Below are positions 18,375-28,188 of a stretch of DNA of 64,000 nucleotides, piece by piece (position 1 is the stretch's first letter; each line of letters starts with the position of its first letter). The translations under genes and the position numbers were made by a program. The notes under the pieces are model-generated. The model made no database searches, was not told the origin of the DNA, and worked only from the letters and a program-made list of their open reading frames with translations. This DNA is from Pseudotabrizicola formosa. GTDB taxonomy: Bacteria; Pseudomonadota; Alphaproteobacteria; Rhodobacterales; Rhodobacteraceae. The DNA is taken from the NCBI RefSeq assembly GCF_002900965.1, contig NZ_PJOM01000002.1:248001-312000 (forward strand). The letters run 5' to 3'.

Positions 18375-18890
18375 TCAAAACAGCACGATCTCTGTGCGCG
18401 AAACAGGCACCACCGCAACCTCTTTGATCGCCGTGGTTGGCATTTTCATCTGCTGGACCTGGCCAGAGACCGGCCAGACCCGGATCTTGCGCCCATGGTC
18501 CCCGCCAAGGCTGCCGCCAAGATAGCGAATGTTCTCCCGCCGCAAGAAATCTTCGGCAAAGCGTCCGTTCGCGGCACCGATATCGGTCAGGCCTGGCACC
18601 ATCCGTCCGCCGCCGAACAGCTTTCCTTCAAGCCGGTCACGTCGCGCGCCGCTCCTGATCAGGCTGTTGATCAGCAATTCCATGGCGTTGAGCCCGTATT
18701 TCATGGCGTTGCGGTCATTCGGGTCATTTCCGGGCAAAAGAAAATGGTTCAACCCCCCCACACCTGCGACCGGATCGCGCAGGAATGCGGCGACACAAGA
18801 TCCCAGAATGGTGGACAACACATCCTGGGGATCCGACGAGATGATGTATTCGCCCTGTATGACAATTCTGAGCCGTTCGCCGCTGTGCAT
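18375..18890 (-). CDS. cheD: Chemoreceptor glutamine deamidase CheD
   Basis: 171 residues. Catalytic Cys32 in TILGSCVAAF and His49 in GGLNHFLLPG; also KYGLNAMELLIN and GKLFGGGRM, all CheD signatures. It deamidates receptor glutamines to glutamate and in some bacteria binds CheC-type phosphatases. Its start shares one base with the cheB stop (TGATG). The C-terminus EIVLF resembles the VVLF end of the convergent small che protein. Confidence 0.93.
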   Translation of the reverse strand: MHSGERLRIVIQGEYIISSDPQDVLSTILGSCVAAFLRDPVAGVGGLNHFLLPGNDPNDRNAMKYGLNAMELLINSLIRSGARRDRLEGKLFGGGRMVPGLTDIGAANGRFAEDFLRRENIRYLGGSLGGDHGRKIRVWPVSGQVQQMKMPTTAIKEVAVVPVSRTEIVLF

Positions 18891-19543
18891 CAGCTGATCC
18901 GCCTTTCTGAAATATGGGGTCCGGCCTGAGCTGCCAGCCGCAGAAGGGCAGCAGCGATGGCGGACAGCGGCAGGATCTGATGGGCGGCCCCAAGATCGCG
19001 CGCGGCTCCGGGCATGCCATAGACCACCGAGCTTGCCCGATCCTGGGCAATGGTATGCCCCCCGGCGCGGCGGATCTGCAACAGGCCTTCCGCCCCATCA
19101 CGTCCCATTCCGGTCAACAGGGCTGCGACGGGGGCAGGGCGCAGCTGGGCGGCAGACAGAAACAATGGGTCCACCGCCGGCCGGTGCCCATGCACCGGTG
19201 GGGCCTCGGTCAGGCGGATCGACACGACAGGGGTTGCGGCAAGGCAAAGATGCATGTTGCCGGCAGGTGCGATATAGATCTGCCCCGATCTCATCACCTG
19301 GCGGTCCTGCGCCTGTACAACTTCGGCAGCACAGACACGGTTCAGCCCAGCAACAAAACCTTCGACAAATCCCGGGCGCATATGCTGCACCACAAAGGTG
19401 GGCGGGCAATCCTCGGGGAATTCCGACAGCAAGGTGTAAAGCGCTTCGACCCCCCCGGTCGACGCCCCAATGACGATGACACGACCGCCGCTGTAACGGC
19501 CATTGCCCGCCGGACCACTTGGGTTGCGCGGATCAGGCGGCAC
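18890..19543 (-). CDS. cheB: Protein-glutamate methylesterase CheB, catalytic domain only
   Basis: 217 residues comprising just the C-terminal methylesterase domain: Ser28 in GASTGG, His54 in VVQHMRPGF and Asp149 in GMGRDGAEG form the expected triad. The N-terminal receiver and linker of standard CheB (about 350 residues) are absent, and upstream in this frame is the mcp 3' end, so this is not a window artefact. Without a receiver, CheA cannot activate it by direct phosphorylation. The gene overlaps the mcp end by 11 bp. Confidence 0.92.
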   Translation of the reverse strand: MPPDPRNPSGPAGNGRYSGGRVIVIGASTGGVEALYTLLSEFPEDCPPTFVVQHMRPGFVEGFVAGLNRVCAAEVVQAQDRQVMRSGQIYIAPAGNMHLCLAATPVVSIRLTEAPPVHGHRPAVDPLFLSAAQLRPAPVAALLTGMGRDGAEGLLQIRRAGGHTIAQDRASSVVYGMPGAARDLGAAHQILPLSAIAAALLRLAAQAGPHISERRIS

Positions 19544-22481
19544 GCTTTGCCTCCTGGCGCGATTGGGTGCCCTTCAGGTTGAAACTGGACAAAAGGTCGG
19601 AAAGCTCATCGGCCTGTTGCTTCAAAAGAAGGCTCGCTGCGGTGGACTCTTCCACCATGACCGCATTTTGCTGGGTTACCTTGTCAAGAACCGCAATTGC
19701 CGCATTGATTTCGGCCAGGCTGTTGGACTGATCCTGCGCAGCCTGCGAGACGTCTTGAACGATCACGCTGATGTCTGCGACGTCAGAGACAATCGCCTCG
19801 ACCGCGCGGCCGCTGTGGCTAACCAGTTCGGCCCCCGTCCCCACCTGGGATTGCGAGGTCGAGATCAGGGTCTTGATCTCTTTGGCGGCCTCGGATGCGC
19901 GTTGCGCCAAGGCCCGCACCTCCGCCGCGACCACGGCAAAGCCGCGTCCGGCCTCTCCCGCACGCGCGGCCTCTACCCCGGCATTCAAGGCCAAGAGATT
20001 GGTTTGAAAGGCGATGTCGTCGATGACGGAAATGATCTTCGAGATCTGATGCGACGATTCTTCGATGGCGGCCATGGCCCCGATCGCCTGCCGCACCACT
20101 CCGCCGTTGTTATGCGCCTCGTCATGGGCCGATCTTACCTTGTTGCCGGCTTTCAGGGTGCCTTCGGTGGCAGAGCGCACATTCGTGGTCAGCGTGTCCA
20201 GCGCCGCGGCGGTCTGCTCCAGCGTTGCCGCCTGGCTTTCCGTGCGGCGCGACAGGTCGGCTGCGGCACTGGCAATGGTGTCGGCCCCGCCGAGTATGGA
20301 GGCGGCAACCTCGGCCACGCGCGACAAGGTATCCGACAGGCTTTGCATGGCCTGATTGCAGTTTATCCGCAAGCTTTCGTACTCCGGCGGAAAATCCCTG
20401 TCGATCCGGGCTGTCAGATCACCCTGCGCCAAGGCCCCCAAGGTATTGCGCAGCGCTTCGACCACATCTTGCTGTTCGGCGACTTGGGCCTGTGTCGCCC
20501 GTTCAGTGGCGGTGCGGAACTGGACTTCTGAGGTCTGATCCGTGCAGATGGCCACGATCCGCTGAGCCTCGCCGCGCCGGTTGTGGATGACGTTCAGATT
20601 GCAGATCACAAAGCGGTCACTGCCATCGCGGGCGAGCCGGTGGTGGAATTCTGAAAGGTGGCCCTGCGCCAGGACCCGGGCCAACACATCCTCGGCCTCG
20701 GGCTTTCCGCCTTTGAACAGCAGGCCCAGATGCTGTCCCACAATTCCGCTTCGGTCATATTGATAGGTGGCAAGCGCCATGTCATTGACGTTCAGAATGC
20801 GGCCATCAACGCCGATTTCAATCACCACCTGGACAGCGTTGACAGCGGCAATGATCGCATCCGCGCGGCGCCGTTCGCGCACGTTTTCCCAGGTGACCAC
20901 ATATCCCGCCCGCGTGCCGTCCTCATTCTCGACCGCGGCGACCGACAGGGCAAAGACCTGGTCGCCAATCTGGATGTCTGAGTCCATCTTTGCATTCGCC
21001 GATTGTGTCAGCCTGGCCATGTTGGCGGCATGATTGCCATGGAACACCGAGATATTGCGCCCGATCAGCCGGTTCGGGTCAATGCCGGGAAAGCGGGCCT
21101 GGAAATCGGCAAGATTGTCGCAGAACAGCGAGCGCAGGGCCTCATTCATGTAGAGCAAGGTGCCTTGCGCATCCGAAATCATCATTGCCGTCGTGGTTGT
21201 GGCAAAGGCTTTGCCCTTGAACAGCATTTCCACGCGGTTGGCGTCGGCGGCGACCTGCTGCTGGCGGAACACTTCCATCCCGCGGGCAAGTTCGCCAACC
21301 TCATCCCGGCGGTCAAGATGGCCGATCGCCGTGGGGTCGCGGGCGATCATCGCAAGGGTGGCCTGCGTCAATTGCGACAATGGTTTTGCGATCCAGCGGC
21401 CAATCGCCAGACCGACGCCAAGCGCGGCCAGCGACAGCACGCCAAAGGCGGCCAGGGTGCGCCACATTGCCAGCCGCATCGGCACCGCGATTTCGGCTGC
21501 GTCCAGTTCGGTGACGACCGCCCAGCCGGCATCGAATGCGGTGACAGGTCTGAAACCGGCAAGGACATCCTCCGCGACACTGTTGATGGTGTCGGGCATG
21601 ACCCCGGCCTCTCCACGCAAGGCTGCCATGACCTGAGGTGTCTGGCTGGGAGTATTGCCATGCAGAAGGGTATCTCCCAGTTTGGTCCAGTAGTACCCGG
21701 TTGATGACAATAGGGTGAAATCGAAGGTCGGGGCGTTCTGACCATCATCGCTGACCAAGTTGGCAAGCAGATCTGACGGAATCTGGATGGCCACGACGCC
21801 AACCTTGCGCCCGCCGCTGTCCAACACGGCATGGGCCAGAAAGCTCGCAGGATCTCCGTTGGAAAAGACATAGGGCGCGAAGTCTTCGAACACGGTCGCA
21901 GGTGGCGTCGCAGCCATGGCGCCCCGGAAAGCGGCGCCAAGGGGTGTCTGGGCCAACTCACCATTGATGGCATTCTGGCCAAGATCACCCTCTTTCACCA
22001 CGGTGTAGAGCAAAGTCCCCTCTGCATCGAAAAGGAACACGTCATAGAATCCGTGTTCGCGGCGCAGCCTGCGATAGGTGTCATGCAGCCGGGCGTGGGT
22101 TGTGCCATAGGCACTTTTGTCTGTGGAGTAATCGAAATCCTCGCGCAGTGTGCCGGTTGCCGGGTTCGGATCAACATAGCGACGTTTCAGAAAATCCGCG
22201 GCATCCGGAGCAGACCCACGCAGCATGACGCTCAGTTGCAGGATATGGTCATGGGTCTGGCTGGCGTTGGCCAGGGATGTAAGGGTCTGGCCGGTTTCAC
22301 GAAACCAGGCATCAACCCGTTGCACGGCGCGGCCTGCAGCCGATTCCACCCTGATGACCGCCTGCGAGGTCAGGGCCTTTCGCATGTCTGACAGGACAAA
22401 GGTGGAATAGACGCCCAAAAGCACAATGATCGACAGCACAAAGGCCGCGGGAAGAAGGATTGTGAGGCTTGTACGTTTCAT
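19533..22481 (-). CDS. Methyl-accepting chemotaxis protein with periplasmic sensor and two PAS domains
   Basis: 982 residues: TM1 about 4-30; a periplasmic dCache-like region about 33-335; TM2 about 340-362; HAMP about 363-410; two PAS domains about 420-540 and 545-660; a second HAMP-like stretch about 675-725; and a methyl-accepting signalling domain with hairpin tip containing [15 protein letters not shown]. It can therefore sense periplasmic and internal cues. No CheR-tethering NWETF-like pentapeptide is seen at the C-terminus. ATG 22481 is preferred over an upstream TTG because GGAG lies 7 bases before it. Confidence 0.9.
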   Translation of the reverse strand: MKRTSLTILLPAAFVLSIIVLLGVYSTFVLSDMRKALTSQAVIRVESAAGRAVQRVDAWFRETGQTLTSLANASQTHDHILQLSVMLRGSAPDAADFLKRRYVDPNPATGTLREDFDYSTDKSAYGTTHARLHDTYRRLRREHGFYDVFLFDAEGTLLYTVVKEGDLGQNAINGELAQTPLGAAFRGAMAATPPATVFEDFAPYVFSNGDPASFLAHAVLDSGGRKVGVVAIQIPSDLLANLVSDDGQNAPTFDFTLLSSTGYYWTKLGDTLLHGNTPSQTPQVMAALRGEAGVMPDTINSVAEDVLAGFRPVTAFDAGWAVVTELDAAEIAVPMRLAMWRTLAAFGVLSLAALGVGLAIGRWIAKPLSQLTQATLAMIARDPTAIGHLDRRDEVGELARGMEVFRQQQVAADANRVEMLFKGKAFATTTTAMMISDAQGTLLYMNEALRSLFCDNLADFQARFPGIDPNRLIGRNISVFHGNHAANMARLTQSANAKMDSDIQIGDQVFALSVAAVENEDGTRAGYVVTWENVRERRRADAIIAAVNAVQVVIEIGVDGRILNVNDMALATYQYDRSGIVGQHLGLLFKGGKPEAEDVLARVLAQGHLSEFHHRLARDGSDRFVICNLNVIHNRRGEAQRIVAICTDQTSEVQFRTATERATQAQVAEQQDVVEALRNTLGALAQGDLTARIDRDFPPEYESLRINCNQAMQSLSDTLSRVAEVAASILGGADTIASAAADLSRRTESQAATLEQTAAALDTLTTNVRSATEGTLKAGNKVRSAHDEAHNNGGVVRQAIGAMAAIEESSHQISKIISVIDDIAFQTNLLALNAGVEAARAGEAGRGFAVVAAEVRALAQRASEAAKEIKTLISTSQSQVGTGAELVSHSGRAVEAIVSDVADISVIVQDVSQAAQDQSNSLAEINAAIAVLDKVTQQNAVMVEESTAASLLLKQQADELSDLLSSFNLKGTQSRQEAKRAA

Positions 22482-22584
22482 TCTGTGACTCCGGCCAGAC
22501 AAGAGGCCGCGCCACTGGTGCAGGCCGACTGTCAGATCAGAGTGGCGCAGGGCGTCCTAAGCATCCCCTAACGCCGAAAGAACT

Positions 22585-24771
22585 TTAACGACTATCCCCC
22601 GCCAACAGGGTCAGACCTGCGGTGGCGATCTGGGTGGCCGATGGCAGGGTGGCGGCATAGGCCGGGCCGGTGGCGATGAAACTGTCCTCCGCCGTCACCC
22701 GTGCCAGGGCAGGGTGTCCGGCCAGCAGGGTCATGACCGCCTCGGACAGGTTGCCTGACCTGCGGCATTCGTCGACCACAAGGATGTGCCTTGCCCCTTG
22801 CACCGCGCTCCGCAGGGCGGCTTCGGGCAGCGGAGCAAGCCATCTCAGGTCGATGATCTTGCACGACACGCCTTGCTCCATCAGGATCTTGCGGGCCTGA
22901 TGCGACAGCATCACGCCATTGCCATAGGTCACGATGGCAAGCTCTGTGCTGTCGCCGTCCACCCCGACCTCGCCAAAAGACAGGCGCAGGTCGGGTGCCG
23001 GATAGGTCTGCATCCACAGCCCGTCACCGGGGGCATGCAGGTCGCGGGCGGGGTAAAGGGCGATCGGTTCGACAAACACCACCACGCGCTGCTCTTCGGC
23101 GGCAAGCCGGGCGCATTCGCGCAGCATCAGCACCGCTTCATCGCCGCGCGACGGGCAGGCGACGATCACCCCGGGAATGTCGCGCAGAACCGCCAGCGAG
23201 TTGTCATTGTGGAAATGCCCGCCAAAGCCCTTTTGATACCCCAGACCTGCAATCCGCAGCACCATCGGGTTGGTGAACTGGCCGTTGGAAAAGAACGGCA
23301 GGGTGGCGGCCTCGCCCCTGATCTGGTCTTCTGCATTGTGCAGATAAGCCAGGAACTGGATTTCAGGGATCGGCAGAAATCCATTCTGCCCCAGACCAAT
23401 GGCAAGGCCCAGGATGGATTGCTCATCCAGCAGCGTGTCAATCACCCGCTGGCTGCCAAAGCGCGCCTGCAGCTTTTGCGTCACCCCGTAGACGCCGCCC
23501 TTGCGGCCCACGTCTTCGCCCATCAGCACGGTTTCCGGCCGGTCCAGCATCAGGTCGGTCAGCGCCCAGTTGATCAGGCGGCTCATCGGTTGCGGATCGG
23601 CCATGGCTTTGGCGTCATTTCCAAAGGCTTCGGCGCGGGCTTCGGGCGAGGGGCCGTTGCGCGGCACGCGCGGACGCGCGGGGGGCGTGATACTGGCCAT
23701 CACCTGCGCCGCCGTTTGCAACCGGGGGCGCTGCACCGCCTGCGCCGCCCGCGCCGCGACCTCATCGGCGGCTGCCCGATACACGGCCAATGCCTCATCC
23801 GGGGCCATGACGCCCGCCTGATCCAGCAGGCGCACCGCGTGCAGCAGCGGATCATTGGCCTCATCCGCCTCGACCTCGGTGCGGGGCAGATAGGTGGTCG
23901 GCACATCGGCCCCGGCATGGCCGTAAAGCCGGACCGTGCGCAGATGCAGGATGGCGGGCTTTTTCGTGCGGCGAATGGTCTCTGCGACCGCTTTGGTAAC
24001 GGCATAGGTCTCGTAGAGGTCCAGCCCGTCTGCCGCATGGTAGGCGAGGCCGGGACGGGCGCGCAGCACAGCCTCCACCCAACCGGACGGCGACTTGGTG
24101 GAAATGCCGATGCCATTGTCTTCACAGACAAACAGCAGTGGCATTGGCGCGCCCTGCCACGCCGCCCAACCGGCCGCGTTCAAAGCGCCTTGCGCTGTGG
24201 AGTGGTTCAGGGAGGCATCGCCAAAGCTGCACATCACCACCGAGTCCTGCGGCATGATCGCGTGGTCCGGTCGGTGCTGGCGCATCAGCCCCAGCGAATA
24301 GGCCGCACCCACCGCTTTGGGCAGATGGCTGGCGATGGTCGAGGTTTGCGGCGGGATCATCAGCGCCCGCGACCCCAGCACCTTGTGCCGCCCACCGGAA
24401 ATCGGGTCATCGCTGGACGCGGCAAAGGACAGCAGCATGTCCCAGACCGGGTCTTGCCCCGCTACGGTCAGCGCGCGGGCAATCTGAAAGGCGGCGTCGC
24501 GGTAGTGCAGCAAGGCCATATCGCCCGGACGCAGTCCAAGGGCGACGGCGGCCATGCCTTCATGCCCCGATGAGCCGATGGTGTAGAACCCCTGGCCGGC
24601 CCGCTGCATCACCCGCGCCTGCCGGTCCAGCGCCCGGCTGAGGCAGGCGGCCCGAAACGCAAGCCGGGCCTGATCCGGAGACAGCGGCCCCTGCGGCGCC
24701 GGGCCCGTGGGCAGGTCGCCCGCCGCAACCCGCCGCAGGAAATTGTCGTGTACGATGTCGGCGCGGTCCAT
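22585..24771 (-). CDS. Single-chain 2-oxoacid dehydrogenase E1 (alpha and beta fused)
   Basis: 728 residues. Residues 1-340 are an E1-alpha domain with the TPP-binding segment FGDASLNHSTAQGALNAAG (about 186-204) and EDNGIGIST; 385-728 are an E1-beta domain with MGEDVGRKGGVYGVT and QNGFLPIPEIQF. The natural fusion replaces two genes and resembles branched-chain-type E1 proteins. It would decarboxylate a 2-oxoacid and transfer the acyl group to an E2 lipoyl domain; no E2 or E3 is adjacent. It lies 57 bp after glutaryl-CoA dehydrogenase on the same strand, so 2-oxoadipate or a branched-chain oxoacid are candidate substrates (inference). Confidence 0.85.
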   Translation of the reverse strand: MDRADIVHDNFLRRVAAGDLPTGPAPQGPLSPDQARLAFRAACLSRALDRQARVMQRAGQGFYTIGSSGHEGMAAVALGLRPGDMALLHYRDAAFQIARALTVAGQDPVWDMLLSFAASSDDPISGGRHKVLGSRALMIPPQTSTIASHLPKAVGAAYSLGLMRQHRPDHAIMPQDSVVMCSFGDASLNHSTAQGALNAAGWAAWQGAPMPLLFVCEDNGIGISTKSPSGWVEAVLRARPGLAYHAADGLDLYETYAVTKAVAETIRRTKKPAILHLRTVRLYGHAGADVPTTYLPRTEVEADEANDPLLHAVRLLDQAGVMAPDEALAVYRAAADEVAARAAQAVQRPRLQTAAQVMASITPPARPRVPRNGPSPEARAEAFGNDAKAMADPQPMSRLINWALTDLMLDRPETVLMGEDVGRKGGVYGVTQKLQARFGSQRVIDTLLDEQSILGLAIGLGQNGFLPIPEIQFLAYLHNAEDQIRGEAATLPFFSNGQFTNPMVLRIAGLGYQKGFGGHFHNDNSLAVLRDIPGVIVACPSRGDEAVLMLRECARLAAEEQRVVVFVEPIALYPARDLHAPGDGLWMQTYPAPDLRLSFGEVGVDGDSTELAIVTYGNGVMLSHQARKILMEQGVSCKIIDLRWLAPLPEAALRSAVQGARHILVVDECRRSGNLSEAVMTLLAGHPALARVTAEDSFIATGPAYAATLPSATQIATAGLTLLAGDSR

Positions 24772-24828
24772 GCTTGTCCTGGCTATCGGCGTGTCACGCC
24801 CAAAGGCGCTGTGTGTAAGCGGGCAGGG

Positions 24829-26052
24829 TCAGAAAAACGCCTGCAACCCGGTGATGGCGCGACCCAGGATCAGGGCATGCACATCATGCGTGCCCTCATA
24901 GGTGTTCACCGTCTCAAGGTTCACCATGTGGCGCATGATCTGGTAGTCTTCCTGAATCCCATTGCCGCCATGCATGTCGCGCGCCATCCGCGCCGCCTCC
25001 AACGCCTTGCCACAATTGTTGCGCTTGATAATGGAAATCATCTCGGGCGCGGCATTGGCCTGATCCATCAGCCGGCCCACCTGCAGGCAGCCCTGCAGGC
25101 CCAGGCTGATTTCGGTCATCATATTGGCCAGCTTCAGCTGAAACAGCTGGGTCTGCGCCAGCGGCTTGCCAAATTGCTTGCGGTCCAGACCATAGCTGCG
25201 CGCGGCGTGCAGGCAGAACTCGGCCGAGCCCATCACCCCCCAGGCGATGCCATAGCGCGCCCGGTTGAGACAGCCGAACGGGCCTTTCAGCCCCTCAACC
25301 CCCGGCAACAGCGCATCTTCGCCGACTTCCACGTCCTTCATGACGATTTCGCCGGTGATGCTGGCCCGCAGCGACAGCTTGCCGCCGACCTTGGGCGCGG
25401 TCAGGCCCTTGGTGCCCTTGTCCAGCACAAAGCCCCTGATCTTGCCGCCATGCGCCTCGGACTTGGCCCAAACCACAAAGACATCGGCAATCGGCGCGTT
25501 CGAGATCCACATCTTGGCCCCGTTGAGCACGTAGCCATTGGCGGTTTTCTTCGCCACGGTCTTCATGCCTGCCGGGTCAGACCCGGCATCGGGTTCGGTC
25601 AGGCCAAAGCAGCCGATCCAGGCACCGCTGGCCAGTTTCGGCAGGTATTTCTGCCGCTGCGCCTCTGTGCCATAGGCGTAGATCGGATACATCACCAGGC
25701 TGGACTGCACGCTCATCATGCTGCGATAGCCGCTGTCCACCCGCTCCACTTCCCGGGCGACAAGGCCGTAGGCAACATAAGAGGCCCCCAGCCCGCCATA
25801 TTCCTCGGGGACGGTGACGCCCAGCAGGCCCATCTCCCCCATTTCACGGAAGATCTCGGGGTCGGTCGTCTCTTCACGATAGGCCTTGATCACGCGCGGC
25901 TGCAGCTTTTCCTGCGCATAGGCGCGGGCGGCATCGCGCAGCATGCGCTCTTCCTCGGTCAGCTGATCATTCAGGCGGAAGGGATCTTCCCAGTCGAACC
26001 GGCCCAGGTCAGGGGCATCTTTGGCTTTCAGCTTTGGGGTATCAAGGCTCAT
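24829..26052 (-). CDS. gcdH: Glutaryl-CoA dehydrogenase
   Basis: 407 residues of the acyl-CoA dehydrogenase family. [12 protein letters not shown] (about 149-160) and [18 protein letters not shown] match FAD/substrate-binding regions; the catalytic Glu sits in [19 protein letters not shown] near the C-terminus, the pattern of GcdH. It oxidises and decarboxylates glutaryl-CoA to crotonyl-CoA in lysine and tryptophan breakdown. ATG 26052 has GGAGG five bases upstream. A LysR gene is divergent 233 bp away. Confidence 0.9.
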   Translation of the reverse strand: MSLDTPKLKAKDAPDLGRFDWEDPFRLNDQLTEEERMLRDAARAYAQEKLQPRVIKAYREETTDPEIFREMGEMGLLGVTVPEEYGGLGASYVAYGLVAREVERVDSGYRSMMSVQSSLVMYPIYAYGTEAQRQKYLPKLASGAWIGCFGLTEPDAGSDPAGMKTVAKKTANGYVLNGAKMWISNAPIADVFVVWAKSEAHGGKIRGFVLDKGTKGLTAPKVGGKLSLRASITGEIVMKDVEVGEDALLPGVEGLKGPFGCLNRARYGIAWGVMGSAEFCLHAARSYGLDRKQFGKPLAQTQLFQLKLANMMTEISLGLQGCLQVGRLMDQANAAPEMISIIKRNNCGKALEAARMARDMHGGNGIQEDYQIMRHMVNLETVNTYEGTHDVHALILGRAITGLQAFF

Positions 26053-26285
26053 GTCATCCTCCGGTTCGGATCAGTGTGGCACGGGTTGCGCATTGGCGAA
26101 AGGTATTGGATTTGTGCATGATCCGGGGGCTTGCTGCAACGTTCCAAAAGGCGCTGCGTCCGAACTCCCGGCGTAGGTCTGAAGGGTACAAATGCAGGTG
26201 AGTATGGCCCGCGCTTGCCTGTCTTATTGCGCAGACCAGCGCCCGATGCTATCGAAGCTTTGTCACTGGTTCATGAGGAAAACGC
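26053..26285. promoter_or_regulatory. Divergent control region between gcdH and a LysR gene
   Basis: 233 bases hold the leaders of gcdH (minus) and the LysR regulator (plus). This arrangement is classic for LysR control of a divergent target. I could not fix a clear T-N11-A operator or promoter hexamers by eye. Confidence 0.45.
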
Positions 26286-27170
26286 ATGATAGGCCCGCGT
26301 CGCCTGTTGCCCTCCATGCCCTCTTTGCTTGCGTTGGAGGCAGTGGACCGGCTTGGCACCGCCTCGGCGGCGGCGGCAGAGCTGTCGCTGACCCAAGGCG
26401 CGGTCAGCCGGGCATTGCAGGGGCTGGAGGGGCAGCTGGGGGTGGCGCTGTTCATTCGGGAACGCCAGCGGCTGCGGCTGACCCCGGCGGCACAGGATTA
26501 TGTGCGGCATGTGCGGGTGCATCTGACCGCGCTGTCACAGGCATCCTTGCGGTTGCGCGCCAATCCGGGCGGGGGGGGCTTGTCGCTGGCGATCCTGCCG
26601 GCGTTCGGGGTGCAATGGCTGGCCCCGCGCCTGCCGGATTTTGCACGGCGGCATGCCGGGGTGACGGTCAACCTGTCGACCCGGCTGCGCCCGTTCGATT
26701 TTGCCACCGAAGGGTTTGACGCCGCAATCCACTTCGGGCGGGCTGACTGGCCGGGGGCCGAGCATCTGCTGCTGTTCGACGAAGAGGTGATGCCGGTCTG
26801 TGCGTCTTCGGTGGTGGCTGAGCCTGTCGCGGCGGTCGAGGCGCTGCTTGCGCTGCCGCTGCTGCAGCTGGAAAGCCGCCCGGGGGCCTGGGGCCGCTAT
26901 CTGGCGCAGCAGGGGGTGCCGGGGCAACGCCCCGTGGGGATGGTGTTCGACCAGTTCGCCACCATGACACAGGCGGCCATCCACGGCATGGGTGTCGCCC
27001 TGTTGCCACTGTTCCTGATCGGTGACGCGTTGCAGACGGGTGCGCTGGTCCCTGCCTGGACCGCACGTGGCCATGGTCTGGGCAGCTACTATCTGGTCTG
27101 GCCAAGGGATGTGCCCCCGCGTCCACCCTTGATTGCCTTCCGGGACTGGATTGCCGGCCAGATTGGCTGA
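26286..27170 (+). CDS. LysR-family transcriptional regulator (GcvA-like)
   Basis: 294 residues. Winged-helix DNA-binding domain about 8-66 (SLLALEAVDRLGTASAAAAE, TQGAVSRALQGLEGQLGVAL) and a type 2 periplasmic-binding-like effector domain about 90-290. GAGG lies 7 bases before ATG 26286. By position it may control gcdH (divergent) or the mhqO-like pair (co-directional, 106 bp downstream). Confidence 0.87.
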   Translation: MIGPRRLLPSMPSLLALEAVDRLGTASAAAAELSLTQGAVSRALQGLEGQLGVALFIRERQRLRLTPAAQDYVRHVRVHLTALSQASLRLRANPGGGGLSLAILPAFGVQWLAPRLPDFARRHAGVTVNLSTRLRPFDFATEGFDAAIHFGRADWPGAEHLLLFDEEVMPVCASSVVAEPVAAVEALLALPLLQLESRPGAWGRYLAQQGVPGQRPVGMVFDQFATMTQAAIHGMGVALLPLFLIGDALQTGALVPAWTARGHGLGSYYLVWPRDVPPRPPLIAFRDWIAGQIG

Positions 27171-27173
27171 CCC

Positions 27174-27262
27174 TGTGCAGCTTTGCACAAAGACCGTGAC
27201 GAAATCGGCCTTATCTGCAGATCCCCCCGGGCTAATATCACCTCCAAGCCCCGCGTCGGGGC
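27174..27262 (+). promoter_or_regulatory. Leader of the dioxygenase-esterase operon with two dyads
   Basis: Between the LysR gene and the dioxygenase gene are TGTGCA-N4-TGCACA (27174-27189), which could be an operator or weak terminator, and GCCCCG-CGT-CGGGGC (27248-27262), a hairpin ending four bases before the Shine-Dalgarno. A TAATAT hexamer lies at 27233-27238, but no matching -35 was found. Confidence 0.35.
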
Positions 27263-27276
27263 AACAGGAGGGCACG

Positions 27277-28188
27277 ATGACCACTATTCCCGGACTTCAC
27301 CACGTCACCGCCATTTCCGGCGCACCGCAACCCAATGTCGATTTCTTTACCGGCACCCTTGGACAGAAGCTGGTGAAGAAAACGGTAAACTTCGATGATC
27401 CCGGCACCTACCATCTGTATTATGGGGATGCTGGCGGCAGCCCCGGCACGATCATGACCTTCTTTCCCTTTGCCGATTCCGGTCCGGGACGGGCGGGGCC
27501 GGGGATGGCCTCGGCCTATGCCTATGCCATCCCGCCGGCGCAATTCGACCGGATCACCGACGATCTGGCAGTGGCAGGCCATACCACGGCCGGGGCCGGC
27601 CTGCGCTTTGGCGAGCGGGTTGTGACCCTGCGTGACCCGGATGGTGCGCCGGTCGAGCTGATTGAAAGCGCGGATGCGGCCGATACCCATGGCTTTCACT
27701 CGGTCACGCTGTGGGAGCGTGACCCGGAGCGGACGCTGCGCCTGCTGACCGATGTGTTCGGCTATCAGCACAGCGGCACCGAGCAGGAAGGCCCCACCGA
27801 GCGCCACCGTCTGATCGTGCCGGGGGCCGAGCGCGGCCGGATCGTCGATGTGATCCGCGTCGCCGCGGCGCAACCCGGGCGGCAGGGGGCTGGCACCATC
27901 CACCATGTCGCCTTCCGCGCCCGCGACGATGCGGAACAGTTGGCTTGGATGGACCGGCTGGCAAGCGCCGGGCACCGCACCACCCCGGTGACCGACCGAC
28001 AGTATTTCAATGCGATCTACTTCCGCGAACCGGGCGGCGTGCTGTTTGAAATCGCCACCGATCCGCCGGGCTTTGCCATTGATGAACCGGCAGACAGCCT
28101 GGGTCAGGCGTTGAAACTGCCTGCGCAATACGAACCGATGCGCGCCCGGATCGAACGCGTGCTGCCGCCGCTGCGGGTGCGCGCATGA
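27277..28188 (+). CDS. VOC-family ring-cleaving dioxygenase (MhqO-like)
   Basis: 303 residues made of two vicinal-oxygen-chelate modules, starting IPGLHHVTAISGAPQPNVDFF and repeating GFHSVTLWERDPERT and GTIHHVAFRARD; a Glu ligand is likely in GVLFEIATDPPGF. This matches the PcpA/MhqA/MhqO group that opens hydroquinone-type rings with Fe(II). Start chosen at ATG 27277 with CAGGAGGG just upstream. It overlaps a carboxylesterase gene by ATGA, the same pairing as Bacillus mhqO-mhqD. Confidence 0.82.
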   Translation: MTTIPGLHHVTAISGAPQPNVDFFTGTLGQKLVKKTVNFDDPGTYHLYYGDAGGSPGTIMTFFPFADSGPGRAGPGMASAYAYAIPPAQFDRITDDLAVAGHTTAGAGLRFGERVVTLRDPDGAPVELIESADAADTHGFHSVTLWERDPERTLRLLTDVFGYQHSGTEQEGPTERHRLIVPGAERGRIVDVIRVAAAQPGRQGAGTIHHVAFRARDDAEQLAWMDRLASAGHRTTPVTDRQYFNAIYFREPGGVLFEIATDPPGFAIDEPADSLGQALKLPAQYEPMRARIERVLPPLRVRA

